Origin: Siphonodentalium dalli
Lineage: Eukaryota; Mollusca; Scaphopoda; Gadilida; Siphonodentaliidae
Assembly: GCA_032622095.1 (NCBI GenBank)
Contig: CP136069.1
Span: forward strand, 129,439,123 to 129,503,122
Length of the DNA: 64,000 bases
Direction of reading: 5' to 3'
The notes beneath the pieces are model-generated. The model searched no databases. It had not been told where the DNA came from and saw nothing but the letters and a program-made list of their open reading frames with translations. Each line of letters opens with the position of its first letter. Within the stretch, counting starts at the first letter, position 1. Of the stretch, positions 44,723 to 56,240 are shown one piece after another. The translations under genes were made by a program, and so were the position numbers.

Positions 44723-44959
44723 ATTCAAGTGGTTATTGTTAACAATAATAAGCACTTGATTTTAGAGTTATCCATCTTACACCCGCAATTTGTCGTTTGA
44801 GAGTGGAAGTGTCCCACATCTCCGAAAATTAACACATTTCAAAAATTGATTTCTGATCACTCACTTTGAAGGGTGGGTTCCTCAACTTGAATCAAATATT
44901 TTTTACCCCCGAAGCCAAAGAAATAGTAATTTAGGGGTGCTTAATCAGATTGAGTACCT
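44723..44959 (-). repeat. Half copy of TTAA-type foldback MITE
   Basis: Contains the palindromic centre (GTGGTTATTGTTAACAATAA) and one full arm ending TTGAGTACCT. The other arm is missing. Confidence 0.75.
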
Positions 44960-45179
44960 GACAGAGCTCTAAACTGGAAATGATAAGAAATCCACAAGCT
45001 ATTCGAAGAATAGAACTATAATCTATATACATGACTTTATGGTGTGGTAAACAGCCAGTGTTTGCACTGGTGCAAAATTGTCTTTAGCCGGTCTTATTTT
45101 ACCTATCCAAAATTATTCTGACGCATATTCTGGAAGATGAAGAATAACGCCTTATTATTAATTGTCATTATATATATAT

Positions 45180-46384
45180 TAGTGATGAGCCGATAATTGG
45201 GAACGACAATCGGAATCGGCCGATTGTGGCCAATCGGATGACAAACGGTACTCGGGTTTGAACATCGGGATTTCCGATTGTCTAAATAATAAATGAGTGC
45301 TTGTTTTTCTTTAATAAACTGTTTTAAATATGACGATGTTTTGTTGAATAAATGACCAGTAAACATGGGGAAAGTGATACCAAACACAAACTTGATATAC
45401 ATACATGCCCTCTGCAATACCCCGGCCGTACCTGGGTCCATGTGTGAACAATATATTAGTGGGGGTCGCCGGGAAGCATGTGACACTTTGAGTTAGAGTG
45501 AGGCAGCGAGCATGACGCCGTGATTGCGCATAATAATTCATTAATTATTGGCATACCGGAACAGTCGTTTCAATCGATTGATTTCTTTAGCATTGTGATG
45601 TACACATACTACACAACGTACATGTCATGGGACTCATGTACGCCCATAGGTAACTTTATTGTTCGTCAACATGTAGACATTTTGATTTATATATGTCAAA
45701 CTATCAAAAATCAAAATGTATGCATACCCAGTACAACAAAGCTATCTATATAGTACATACAGCGTAACAGGTATAAACACTACTATAGAAACCGAAAGTG
45801 CATGTCACGTGACTTTAAATAGTTGAAGACAATGTCATTCCATCCAGTCAGCCTCGTGTGACGTCACGTATATATATATGTCACCACAAATGATTATTAT
45901 GATGACCACGCCGAAATCGAATCGTGTCTGTGAAATTGACATGAACATGGTGTAACTTGCAACTAGTTCAGTCGGCTCATTTCCTTTGACGTGATGTCTT
46001 TGAATTGGGATCAAAGAAAAATGCCGTTTGATGAATTGTTATCAAAAACGGACCATGGACATGTCGTCATGCACGTGGCTACATCAAACTTTCAAAAAAT
46101 TTGTTGTGGAATAGCCTAGAATACATGGGTATGTTGCCTGTATTCGATCACTAGTCTGCCCATACCCACCTATCTACTTACCCAAACATATACTTATGTA
46201 TACAGTGTACTGGCATATTACTACGTTTGTTGATAGCTTCTAATTCTAAGTATTATATAACACATATAACATATTCTGCTATACATTATTGAAATAATCG
46301 GAATCGGCACCTGAATCGGCCGATTGTGATCTCAAATAATCGGCAATCGGCGCACGGCTCTATTTGACAATCGGCTCATCACTA
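45180..46384. mobile_element. Non-autonomous hAT element, 1205 bp
   Basis: TIR TAGTGATGAGCCGATAATTG on the left and the complement of CAATCGGCTCATCACTA on the right, with subterminal CCGATTGTGG/AATCGGCCGATTG repeats on both sides. An 8-bp target duplication ATATATAT (45172-45179, 46385-46392) fits the hAT preference nTnnnnAn. TAG-starting TIR plus 8-bp duplication is the hAT signature. No transposase ORF. It is intronic to the SLC16 gene. Confidence 0.85.
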
Positions 46385-46392
46385 ATATATAT

Positions 46393-47028
46393 ATATGAAT
46401 TATTGGAACAAATTGAAAATGTTTGGTTCCAGTGTAGTTGGAATGTTTATGGCTCACTTTGTATAACTTCAGGATCGCATTAAGTGTCAGTTAATTTTCT
46501 CTATCTCTCATGTCATTGGTCCCGAAGGTCGGACTCAAACCATATTTCTCGGAAATGTAAGTCCAGCTTCTCCTTGAAATGGAGAACTGTCTTAACGTCT
46601 ACTAATGGGAGGGCATTCCGTCTTTACATACACGCTGTGAAGATGTGTATTTCTAACGTCTTTATATTTGCACTGTATATGGAGCTTCCAGGCGTGTCCC
46701 CGAATAGCAGTGTAGGTGTTCATTTGGAAAAATGCACCTGGATCTATGCCATATTCGCCATGTAACAACTTAAATGTCTCGATTGTCAGAACGAAACATC
46801 ATGTATTTAATTGATGGTAAATTCAAGATAATCAGTCAAGTTTTATAGCTGAATTTATGCACGTAGCTCTTCTTTGTACTTTCTCAAGTTTTTATGAAAG
46901 TCCTACATAGTGCGGCTTCCAAAGAATGTTACAATTATACATACACAAGTACTAATTTTGTTCAAACAAAGGAACAACAATTATACTTGTCGAACAAATC
47001 TGTTAACTTTTATTATCATGATACAAAC
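46393..47028 (-). other. SLC16 intron, no other feature
   Basis: Intron between the exons at 47029 and 43934. The frame at 46484-46765 on the plus strand has no supporting motif. Confidence 0.5.
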
Positions 47029-47729
47029 CTGCGACTGTAGGTCCTGTTGCAACACCAAGTCCTTGGAAACACAACAATATGCCGAATGCACTTGTCAGCT
47101 TCTCTGCTCCTAGGATATCAATCAAAATTATAGATTTCTGTGAGATAATAATTCCAGAAAATAGTCCGTACAAAATATTTGTGACAGCAAACTGATAAAA
47201 TTCCATACAGGAAGGCATTATTAAGAGCAAAACACCAACAACGCTAACAATACAGCCATATAGAATAGATCGAAATGGACGCAGCTTCTTGGTATCCAGA
47301 AGGACAGACAGTGCAACCCTGCTTAATAAGTCGGTGACTCCCATCATTGAAAGAAGATACGCTGCATTCAGTTTTGTGATCCCTCTCGAATTAATCAGCG
47401 GAGGTGTAAACACATTGAAGGAATGTAATGCCAATGTAAAAATAGAAAGACATGAACAAAAACAAGTAAACTGGAATTTTTTTAAAAGGGTTACATCGAT
47501 AAACGGTTTGGATTTGGAATTTTTCTCTGATTTTGATGCCAGCTTATGTTTTAGTTTAGCAAACAATCCTCTAGGCTCCTTCGGGGCATCGTGACCACTC
47601 GTTGTCATTTTTGGTTCTTCTTTGGGACTACTACCATTCTTTGTCATGGCTATTTTGACTGTACGCTGACCAGTCTTCGCACTTTCGAGCTCATCTTTGA
47701 CTAGCATTTGTCTTGACTCGTCACTTTTC
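47029..47729 (-). CDS. SLC16-like transporter, large central exon (701 nt)
   Basis: Minus strand. Acceptor ...CTCACATTACAG then GAAAAGTGACGAG at 47729; donor GTTTGT after ...GTCGCAG at 47029. It encodes the long hydrophilic central loop (KSDESRQMLVKDELES through EPRGLFAKLKHKLASKSEK) between TM6 and TM7 and then TM7-TM11. The stretches FQFTCFCSCLSIFTLALHSF, GVTDLLSRVALSVLLDTKKL, LYGCIVSVVGVLLLIMPSC and CFQGLGVATGPTVAG fit MCT C-half helices and the conserved loop between TM8 and TM9. The frame is open further upstream to 47779, but those codons are intron: the 701-nt exon keeps phase with both neighbours. Confidence 0.88.
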
Positions 47730-48479
47730 CTGTAATGTGAGTTTAAGGTGAAATTAGTCAATAAACGGAAATTGTTCATTTGACCCTTTGTATCATGTAA
47801 GAAACTAACAATGTTGTCTTGAATTCTTGACTGTGAAAAAAATTCCCAAGCTTATGGAACAATCTTTAACATGGTCAAAACCCATAACGATATTGAATAG
47901 ACTATTTATAACTTATATCTAAATACCTAAATAGTGCATTTTAAGTTTAATAGCATCAGAACCATCATTTTTTATTATGAAATATTAATAAGTCTTCAGT
48001 GTTTGGTTCATGTTATGTGATTTTCAGGAACTCTTTCATCAATGGAAAATAACTACATGTGATTATTGCTCTACAAACATATTTATAAGTGTTCTTTTTC
48101 ACAGAATGCATCTACTTTAATAAGAAGAAAAAATTCACAATATATTGTGATTAAATTTTATATCAAGTTCATGAAGAAAATGGCATTGGTTTCCATGGAC
48201 ATCAGTGTCTTCGAAAGCTACTGTTAAATCCACATATCTGAAGTACACTCTCACAAATAAATATCATAAAAACCAAGTGACAGTTGGTTTATACCAAAAC
48301 ACACATGGCCCAATTCATATATGCAAGGCACTATTATTAAAATGTCTGTTTGCCCATTCTCTAACCAATGTAAAAAATGTGGGTAGGTCATCTAATATTG
48401 TTTTATACTGGTATTTTTAGGTTCTGACAAAGATTGAATAACATCAATATATAAAGTATTTCATGTCCAGGTAGTGAGT
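47730..48479 (-). other. SLC16 intron, no other feature
   Basis: AT-rich intron. The plus-strand frame at 48205-48420 lacks known motifs. Confidence 0.45.
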
Positions 48480-48640
48480 GGGAAAAATTTGTTTCTTCTT
48501 AATTTTGGCCTTTTTGTAAATTTCAAGCACAATTTCTGTAAATGGTTGCAACATGAATATACCCACTCCAATATCCAAACCATACCATTAATCATCCGAA
48601 AAATTCCATACATGGTGAAGTATATATTTTAATGCATATT
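48480..48640 (-). pseudogene. Decayed duplicate of the SLC16 exon at 48986
   Basis: Minus-strand reading gives IGVGIFMLQPFTEIVLEIY, parallel to VGVGTFILPPFTEIVLEFY of the functional exon, and DNA identity is clear over ~70 bp. It lacks usable splice borders and has lost frame upstream and downstream, so it is a relic exon rather than an alternative one. Confidence 0.75.
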
Positions 48641-48719
48641 CTGATTCCAAGATTAAATTTGAAGAATGATCAATATGATTTAAAACTACAACAGGCCTTC
48701 AATCCTCTATTTACTATAT

Positions 48720-48955
48720 ACTCATTGACGAGTAGTTACCCAAAAGGATATGTTCAGATAATAAGTTCAGATAACCATCGTTTGTTGAACTTATTATCTG
48801 AACATTTCCAATCAATGAATAGGATTCCTTCTGCACTTTCTATTGTCTGTCATCTACCAAAATTTCTTGAACATCCCCCCAAATGAATAATTGACCCATC
48901 CAATGCATACTTTTATAACTGAGTGGGAGAATCCATTTAGTAAAGAAAGGGTTAA
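48720..48955 (-). repeat. Left arm of inverted repeat around exon 48986
   Basis: Reverse complement of 49560-49790, with phrases TTAACCCTTTCT, TTCCCACTC, GTTATAAAAGTAT and AACTTATTATCTGAACATTTCC. A TTAACCCTTTCT-ATTCTCCCAC phrase also occurs at 54100-54133, so this is a dispersed family. Confidence 0.7.
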
Positions 48956-48985
48956 AGGCAACAAATTGAGGCCAGCAGAACTCAC

Positions 48986-49247
48986 CCCATTCCTATGATT
49001 CTCAGGTGTAAACTGATTGGACGAAATAAACATCCACATACACACAAGTTCAAAGTCACTGCTCCAAGAAGAAGCATAGCACCAAAGAACCCATAAAACT
49101 CTAGCACAATTTCTGTAAATGGCGGCAAAATGAATGTACCAACTCCAACACCAGCAACACCCAAACCAACAGTGAGACCTTTCTTCTTTTTGAAGTACTG
49201 ATTAACCACAATCAGGCAAGGTGTATACGCCATGGACAGTCCAATAC
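48986..49247 (-). CDS. SLC16-like transporter exon (262 nt, TM4-TM6)
   Basis: Minus strand. Acceptor ...TTCTGCTTCAG then GTATTGGACTG at 49247; donor GTGAGT after ATAGGAATGG at 48986. It encodes IGLSMAYTPCLIVVNQYFKK, then KGLTVGLGVAGVGVGTFILP and a helix ending GCLFRPISL. This matches the MCT pattern Gx(3)GxG...P...YF-K-(K/R)-x-A/T-x-G followed by GxGxG, the best conserved region of the family. The exon begins with two bases completing a Gly codon from 53285 and ends with two bases completed by the next exon. Confidence 0.9.
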
Positions 49248-49559
49248 CTGAAGCAGAATGGGAGAGTTAAAAATTTAATTCTATACAGAAATAAATAGAT
49301 ATTTTGTTGTTGTCAGACACATCCCTGGTCGCTGAAATTTTCTTTTAAAATGCATCGTTGAGCATTTTATCAATATTACCTGTTGGGAACATTGGATGTG
49401 TACATTTATTTTTTTTTCTGGAGTATGTTTTCCAGATTTTGAGGGGGAAAAATAAGTAGCCTCCCTCCCTCATTTCAAAATTGAGACCTATTGGCCTGAG
49501 AACAGATATTTTAACTAAGGTTTGGATATTTAATATTTTTTTTGTCAGGCCTGGATATG
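49248..49559 (-). other. SLC16 intron segment
   Basis: Intron with no separate feature seen. Confidence 0.4.
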
Positions 49560-49790
49560 ATGCGGGTCACTTAACCCTTTCTGTGCTAAATGAATTTTCC
49601 CACTCCTGTTATAAAAGTATACATTGGAATGGTCTATTATTTATTTGGAGGGATGTACAGTTACTATAAACAGATAATAGAAGTGCAGAAGGAGTTCTAT
49701 TTATTGAGGGGAATTTTCAGATAATAAGTTGAAACTTATTATCTGAACATTTCCCATGGGATAACTACTCATCAATAATACTGAAGGTAT
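49560..49790 (+). repeat. Right arm of inverted repeat around exon 48986
   Basis: Complementary to 48720-48955. Contains a small hairpin AGATAATAAGTT / AACTTATTATCT at 49712-49747. Confidence 0.7.
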
Positions 49791-50735
49791 TATAGACCCC
49801 AGGGTTCGATGTGATTTTATGCCTAATTGAAGGTATTATAGGACCCCAGGGTTCGATGTTATTTTATGCCTAACTGAAGGTATTATAGACCCCAGGGTTC
49901 GATGTGATTTTATGCCTAACTGAAGGTATTATAGACCCCAGGGTTCAATGTGATTTTATGCCTAACTGAATGTAATTATACACCCCAGGGTTCGATGTGA
50001 TTTTATGTCTAACTGAATGTATTATACACCCCAGGGTTCAATGTGATTTTATGCCTAACTGAAGGTATTATAGACCCCAGGGTTCGATGTGATTTAATGC
50101 TAATTGAAGGTATTATAGACGCCAGGTTTGATATGATTTTATGCCTAATTGAAGGTATTATAGACGCCAGGTTCGATGTGATTTTATGCCTAACTGAAGG
50201 TATTATAGACCCCAGGGTTCGATGTGATTTTATGCCTAATTGAAGGTATTATAGACGCCAGGTTTGATGTGATTTTATGCCTAATTGAAGGTATTATAGA
50301 CCCCAGGGTTCGATGTGATTTTATGCCTAATTGAAGGTATTATAGACCCCAGGGTTCAATGTGATTTTATGCCTAACTGAAGGTATTATAGACCCCAGGG
50401 TTCGATGTGATGTTATGCCTAATTGAAGGTATTATAGACCCCAGGGTTCAATGTGATGTTATGCCTAACTGAAGGTATTATAGACCCCAGGGTTCGATGT
50501 GATTTTATGCCTAATTGAAGGTATTATAGACCCAGGGTTCAATGTGATTTTATGCCTAACTGAAGGTATTATAGACCCCAGGATTTGATGTGATTTTATG
50601 CCTAACTGAAGGTATTATAGACCACAGGGTTCAATGTGATTTTATGCCTAACTGAAGGTATTATAGACCACAGGGTTCGATGTGATTTTATGTCAAACTG
50701 AAGGTATTATAGACCCCAGGTTCGATGTGATTTTA
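49783..50735 (+). repeat. 46-bp minisatellite, ~20 copies
   Basis: Unit starts GAAGGTATTATAGACCCCAG and continues GGTTCGATGTGATTTTATGC-CTAACT. Copies differ by single substitutions and 1-bp indels, with subtypes alternating (GACGCCAGG, TTCAATG, TTTGATG). It lies in an SLC16 intron and is a likely polymorphic VNTR. It is not a CRISPR: there are no unique spacers. Confidence 0.95.
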
Positions 50736-52094
50736 TTCGAGAACAGCTTGTTGAAAACAAATCTTGCTATTTTTAGGTACTCATTTCTCTGAAAATAAGA
50801 TGTTCGTCATTGGAATGTTCACAATCTGTAGACGCTGTCTACTGTCCATTCCAACTTTTCACGTTCTACACCTCGAATTACAGTACCATGAAAACGCATA
50901 CAAATAATTACTTTCGTTCATCCACAGTTCAGGTGGTAAACACTAATTGTTTGGGACCATGTTTACAGTTCTTGCTCTGTATCACAATATGTTAGACTAT
51001 ATCTACATGTCTTCAAACATTTAATATGTTATCAGAATGATTCATAATCTGTAGCTAAACATAATTTTATTCAAAGTATATAAAAAAAATCTTTTTATTC
51101 AGCAGTTATTTATGTGTCAGAAACATCTTCTTTTTTTTTCTTTTGGCAAGATCAAATTTTACTTAAAAATAAACTGGAAAAATAAACTATAATTTCACTT
51201 CAATCGGATATGCAGAATGCTAATAAAGTAACACTTTGAAGAAAAACAATGGTAATTTCCTATGTTTGACCTATGTTTGTGATAGTTGCTACTTAACTCT
51301 GAAAATTGGTTCCAATTATGAAGGACTATATTGTTGTACCAAAAGCATAATACCAACAGCGTTCATATTTAGTTTTATTTAAATCTAAATTGACAACAAA
51401 ACAGTAAAAAAAATTGAAAGCCAAATATGCTTAACAGGCAAATAAAACACGACCAAGATAGCACAATAAAACTAAGAATAAAAGCTAATTTTTACAATTG
51501 ATCTTTAATATTTATTGTACACTTGTATTTTCAACTTATTCGATGTAATAAACTGTGAACATGTTTTGTTGAGAAACCGACGTGTGTTCTGTGCTCAAGT
51601 TTCTGCACAAAGTATCAAAAAAATAATCTGTGACTCAAAAATTAAATGGGCATTATAAGGACAAAGAAAGGTGATCTTTTGAATGTTTTAATGACAGACC
51701 CAAATTCAAAACCTTATAAAACTGCCCCTTTTGAAAGTCAATATCTGACCCACATCCTATACTGTGTTCGCAGTGCAGGTGACATACATGATGTTCACCT
51801 CAACCATGAAACCAGAACTATAAAATAAAAGCATTATCACACATGACAAAACAAGCCCTGTATGTGCCAATATCAAGTTGTAAGCTTGAATTTTTAACAG
51901 CACAGATTCTAGGAGTGTAATAAACATAGAAACGACACGTGTGTTATTAATGGGTTTGTTAACACGGCACTAGTGCCATCATGGCTGCACCTCTCGTTCT
52001 ATCTTACCGCACTATAACACTTGTGCTTGTGTTGTTCTGTGTATATATTGTAAGTAAAATGATGATATCCTAATTATAGATCCACTTATACGTT
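50736..52094 (-). other. SLC16 intron segment, no feature
   Basis: AT-rich intronic DNA with T-runs. The short plus frame at 51646-51828 is not supported by any motif. Confidence 0.4.
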
Positions 52095-53213
52095 CAGGGC
52101 TGGCGATCTAGAAAATCCAGGAGGGCTATTAAATAGCCCTCCTAGATATGCCTAGGAGGGCTATAGCCCTCCTCAACTTTTAAAGTTATGATTTATTTTA
52201 TCTGAGTTACTAATGCCGTTAGTTTGTCTATTTTTGATGTTGTATAACTCCATCTAAATTAATTTTTTTTATGTGGAAACAAAGTGTCCACAGAGTTGTG
52301 GATGTCAAAATCCCCCACAGTAATTATGGTATGGTGAATATTTAACTATGTTTTATATGTTATGATAATTTATATGAACAAGAAACAAAATGTAAGAGTG
52401 TTTGTACTCAACAATTTGTCAGTCGGTGTCCAACCCATGCAACGGAATTGGGTGAGTTTGTCCACGTTAAAAGCATTCTCCATGAAAGTGTAATTTTACA
52501 TAAAATACACAATCAAGAACAATATTAAATCCAGTATATTTGCACTTGAATATTGACTGCTTTTTCTCTCAATGTAATCCATATTCCATTGCCGATCGCT
52601 ATCTATAGATTTACTGGGTGTTTGCAATTGGGGACATAGAAAATAGTTTCTGAACTTTAATAATTGAATAACAGTGTAAACTAGAATACGTGGATATATT
52701 AGCTAATTATATTAAAATATTGTCAATCGAAGCGATAAAAGACGGCTGCAAGCTAAATACAATTTTCACTGATAGGAACCGGAAACGGAACGAAAGGTTG
52801 AACTTAATTGGGACAGTGACATTTGGTTCTCACTATCCACAAACATGTGTTCATTTTATCCAGTGAAATATATTGTAAGCTCAATCTTATGAAGAGAAAT
52901 AATTTATTTTGGTCATAAAATGTGTGAGAATCGATCAAAAGATCAGATTTACGAAACAGTTCGTTCCGGAATTTACTGATTCCGCTATAATTCCCATTTG
53001 ACATTACCGTCAGGTCACGCATGCGCACAGTCCCCACACTGTACAATATAATTACGATTTCGATGCAGTATTTTACTCATTAAACACAATAAAATAACTA
53101 AATAATAAATGTCCTATCGTAGACGAGGCGGGCTATAAAAAGCCCGCCTTGGAAAATTCTAGGCGGGCTGTAGGCGGGCAGCCCGCCAGCCCGCCTTGAG
53201 ATTTCCAGGCCTG
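52095..53213. mobile_element. TIR element with palindromic subterminal repeats, 1119 bp
   Basis: Left end CAGGGCTGGCGATCT, right end (complement) CAGGCCTGGAAATCT, flanked by TACGTT direct repeats (52089-52094, 53214-53219). Inside each end lie stacked palindromes: AGGAGGGCTAT/ATAGCCCTCCT on the left and AGGCGGGCTAT/AGCCCGCCT on the right. The TIR resembles hAT (CAGGG-type), but the visible target duplication is 6 bp, not 8. No transposase is seen. Confidence 0.7.
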
Positions 53214-53284
53214 TACGTTGTAGAGATACATTTAATAGATCATTAAAATTTCTATAAGATCAAAAATAAATCATTCTTACAGAC

Positions 53285-53429
53285 CTCTTAGAACACCAAG
53301 TGTCATGAAGATATAAGCAAAGGAGATTGGAAAACAGCTGAGAAAGAATCCACAAGATGCCAAGATTCCACCAATGATTGTCACGCTGCGACCAGAGAAT
53401 CTACTGCACAAAGCACCTTGAAAATGGAC
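53285..53429 (-). CDS. SLC16-like transporter exon (145 nt, TM3 region)
   Basis: Minus strand. Acceptor ...TATATTTTCAG then GTCCATTTTC at 53429. The donor is GTCTGT after CTAAGAG at 53285, chosen over the nearby GTAAGA because only GTCTGT keeps the frame into the next exon (RG-IGLSMAYTP). It encodes GALCSRFSGRSVTIIGGILA and SCGFFLSCFPISFAYIFMTL, the conserved loop with Arg (RF-x-R-x-VTI-GG) and following helix. It is the most upstream exon I can identify. TM1-TM2 with the family's DGGWGW signature are not visible and may lie in the gap at 56014-56113 or outside my recognition. Confidence 0.85.
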
Positions 53430-54250
53430 CTGAAAATATATGGTACACAGCAAAATGTAACAGAGTAATAAGAGGATTAATATATATAGAATATGTAGCT
53501 AGTGTTATCCCTTAAACTGTTTATGTCCACCGCGGGCATCTATTGGGTGAGGCTCAAACAGTTTAAGCAACATTTGCTAAATATTTTATTTATTTATTTA
53601 TCCATCGCACAAAACTTGCATTTTGTAAGCTCGTTACTTCGATGACGCCCGTACATTTATTAGTTCAAGCAAACTAATTAGCATTCATGATGTGGAAAAA
53701 CTGAATTGCAGCTTAGAGAAAAGTAGTCTGTTGGGTTTTTTAATAGTTATTCTAAACATGGCCTTTAGCTAATGTTTTATAGATGTTTTAGAGTGAAAAC
53801 ACATATCAATTTACAAATTTTCTATCAATTGGGTGAATTAAGGAAGATATAAACATTGCAAAATCACAATGACATCTTTTAGGTCAGTTGACATCCCTAG
53901 TTATCTGCGCAATTTGCATATAAAATTACGTCATGAAAGTTGTACTATAACCTAATAAAGCTACATTGACATAATAAACTTAATGTTTATTAGGCAGGCT
54001 TTATGAAGGCAATAGAGGTAGTGAGTGGTGGATAAAATGGTATACTAGTACATGCATAACAAGAGTTGATATAGTGAATATTTCAAACCAATTACTATAT
54101 TAACCCTTTCTATACTAACGGATTCTCCCACCAAGTTAAAAATGAATATGAAAGTGTCAATGACACTGTAGCTCAACTTTGTAAAGAAGGTATTTTTTTT
54201 GTGATGAGCAATGAATAGAGAGATTAAAAAGGAGTGTAAAAATGAGCAGT
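53430..54250. other. Intron/intergenic, small inverted repeat
   Basis: TTAAACTGTTT at 53515 is inverted as AAACAGTTTAA at 53557. Otherwise nothing recognised. Confidence 0.45.
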
Positions 54251-56013
54251 AAAGGATTTAGTCATACACAGATTAAAATCCAAGATGGCAGCTGGTGGCC
54301 ATGTTTTCTGGCCGATGACCCCAAAATGACTCGTTATCATCTACATGTCATTATTAACATCCATGACAAATTTTAAGATTAACAAACTAAGGTACAACCT
54401 GTAGCTTAAAGGTACTCAACCCGATAAAACTCCTCTCAATTACTATTTCAATGGCTTCGGGGGTCAAAAATATTTGATTCGAGTCGAGGAAGTCACCCAT
54501 CAAAGCTCAGATTTGTTAGATATCGATTTTAGAAATCTATTATTTTTCATTATCGGGAATACTATCTGGCCCAGAAACTCAGTCAAAATTGCATTAAAAT
54601 TACCACTTGATTTTAGAGTTATCCATCCTTGTCTGTTTGAATAGATTTGGAGAACACATCCAGAGCAGATTACGGCAGTTAGCAGTACTCATCTCGAGTT
54701 TATAACAAATTTCAAAAATCAATATCTAATAACTCTGAGCTTTGTTTGATGGGTTCCTCGACTCGAATCAAATATTTTTTACCCCCAAAGCCAAAGAAAT
54801 AGTAATATAGGACCCTCCGATCGGATTGTTGTTGTTGGAATCTGTGAGATGGGGACCCTCTTTACGGGTTGAGTACCTTTAAAGGATTTAGTCATACAAA
54901 GAGTAAAATCCAAGATGGCTGCTGGCGGCGATGTTTTTTGTCCGAATGACCCCAAAATGACTCTTTCCCATCTACATTCCAATTTCAACAGCCATGAAAA
55001 ATTTCATGATGATCACACTAAAGGTATGACCTGTAGCCCGTGCTAAAGGATTTAGTCATACAAAGAGTAAAATCCAAGATGGCTGCTGGTGGCCATGTTT
55101 TTTGGCCGAATGACCCCAAAATTAATCGTTCCCATCTACATGTCAATATTAACATCCATGACAAATTTCATGATGATCAGACGAACAGTACGACCTTTAG
55201 CCCGTGCTAATGGATTGAATTTTGAAATCAAAGATGGCCACTGGCGGCCATGTTTTTTAAACCCCAAAATGACTCGTTCCCATCTACATGCCATTGTTAA
55301 CATCCATGACAAATTTTATGATGATCAGACTAAAGGTACGACCTGTAGCCCGTGCTAAAGGATTTAGTCATACAAAGAGTAAAATCCAAGAAGGCTGCTG
55401 GCGGCCATATTTTTTGGCCAAATGACCCCAAAATGACTCGTTCCCATCTACATGTCATTATTAACATTCATGACAAATTTTATGATGATCAGACTAAAGG
55501 TACGACCTGTAGCCCGTGCTAAAGGATTTAGTCATAGTGTAAAATCCAAGATGGCTGCTGGCGGCCATGATTTTGGGCCGAATGACCCCAAAATGACTCA
55601 TTCCCATCTACATGTCATTGTTAACATCCACGACAAATGTTATGATGATCAGACTAAAGGTACGACCTGTAGCCCGTGCTAAAGGATTTAGTCATACAAA
55701 GAGTAATATCCAAGATGGCTACTGGTGGCCATGTTTTTTGCCCGAATGACCCCAAAAAAACTAGTTCCCATCTACATGTCAATATTAACATCCATGACAA
55801 ATTTCATGACAATAAGACGAATAGTACGGCCTGTAGCCCGTGCTAATGGATTGAATTTTGAAATCCAAGATGGCCGATGGCGGCCATGTTTTTTTTCTGA
55901 ATGACCCCAAAATGACTCGTTCCCATCTACATGTCAATGTCAACATCCATGACAAATTTCATAATAATCGGACCAAAGGTACGAACTGTAGCCCGTGCTA
56001 AAGGAAATTGTTG
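54251..56013 (+). repeat. ~164-bp tandem repeat, about 8 copies
   Basis: Starts of successive units (AAAGGATTTAGTCATACAAA or variant AATGGATTGAATTTTGAAAT) fall at 54251, 54881, 55045, 55209, 55357, 55521, 55681, 55845 and 55999. Each unit holds AAATCCAAGATGGCTGCTGG, GACCCCAAAATGACTCGTTC, AACATCCATGACAAATTT and ATGATCAGAC. A MITE splits the first unit. The array runs into the assembly gap, so the copy number is a minimum. Confidence 0.92.
54406..54882. repeat. TTAA-flanked foldback MITE inside the tandem repeat
   Basis: TTAA-AGGTACTCAACCCGAT on the left and GGGTTGAGTACCT-TTAA on the right, interrupting the repeat phrase CTGTAGC...AAAGGATTTAG. This insertion supports TTAA as the target duplication of the family. 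Confidence 0.8.
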
Positions 56014-56113
56014 NNNNNNNNNNNNNNNNNNNNNNNNNNNNNNNNNNNNNNNNNNNNNNNNNNNNNNNNNNNNNNNNNNNNNNNNNNNNNNNNNNNNNNN
56101 NNNNNNNNNNNNN
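56014..56113. other. Assembly gap (100 N)
   Basis: Exactly 100 N, a common placeholder for a gap of unknown size. It directly follows the tandem repeat, which probably caused it. Confidence 0.98.
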
Positions 56114-56124
56114 GCAAAATCAAA

Positions 56125-56240
56125 CTACGAGAACAATCTCAACCTATAAATTATAATAGTGTTGGTGTAACCGTGTGAAAGTTCTAACTAATGTTGTGTC
56201 ATGTATGAAATATCCAACTGTTGACAATATTGCCATAGTT
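56125..56240 (+). repeat. Segment A of a local tandem duplication, copy 1
   Basis: GAGAACAATCTCAACCTATA and CTAATGTTGTGTCATGTATG recur at 57350-57452. It precedes the signal-peptide-like frame at 56972. Confidence 0.7.

Noticed and set aside
47730-47779. Start of the large SLC16 exon at the upstream ATG (47779)
   Set aside because: Only the acceptor at 47730 keeps phase with the preceding exon; the extra codons are intronic.
49783-50735. CRISPR-like array
   Set aside because: Contiguous 46-bp tandem units without unique spacers in a eukaryotic intron; it is a minisatellite.
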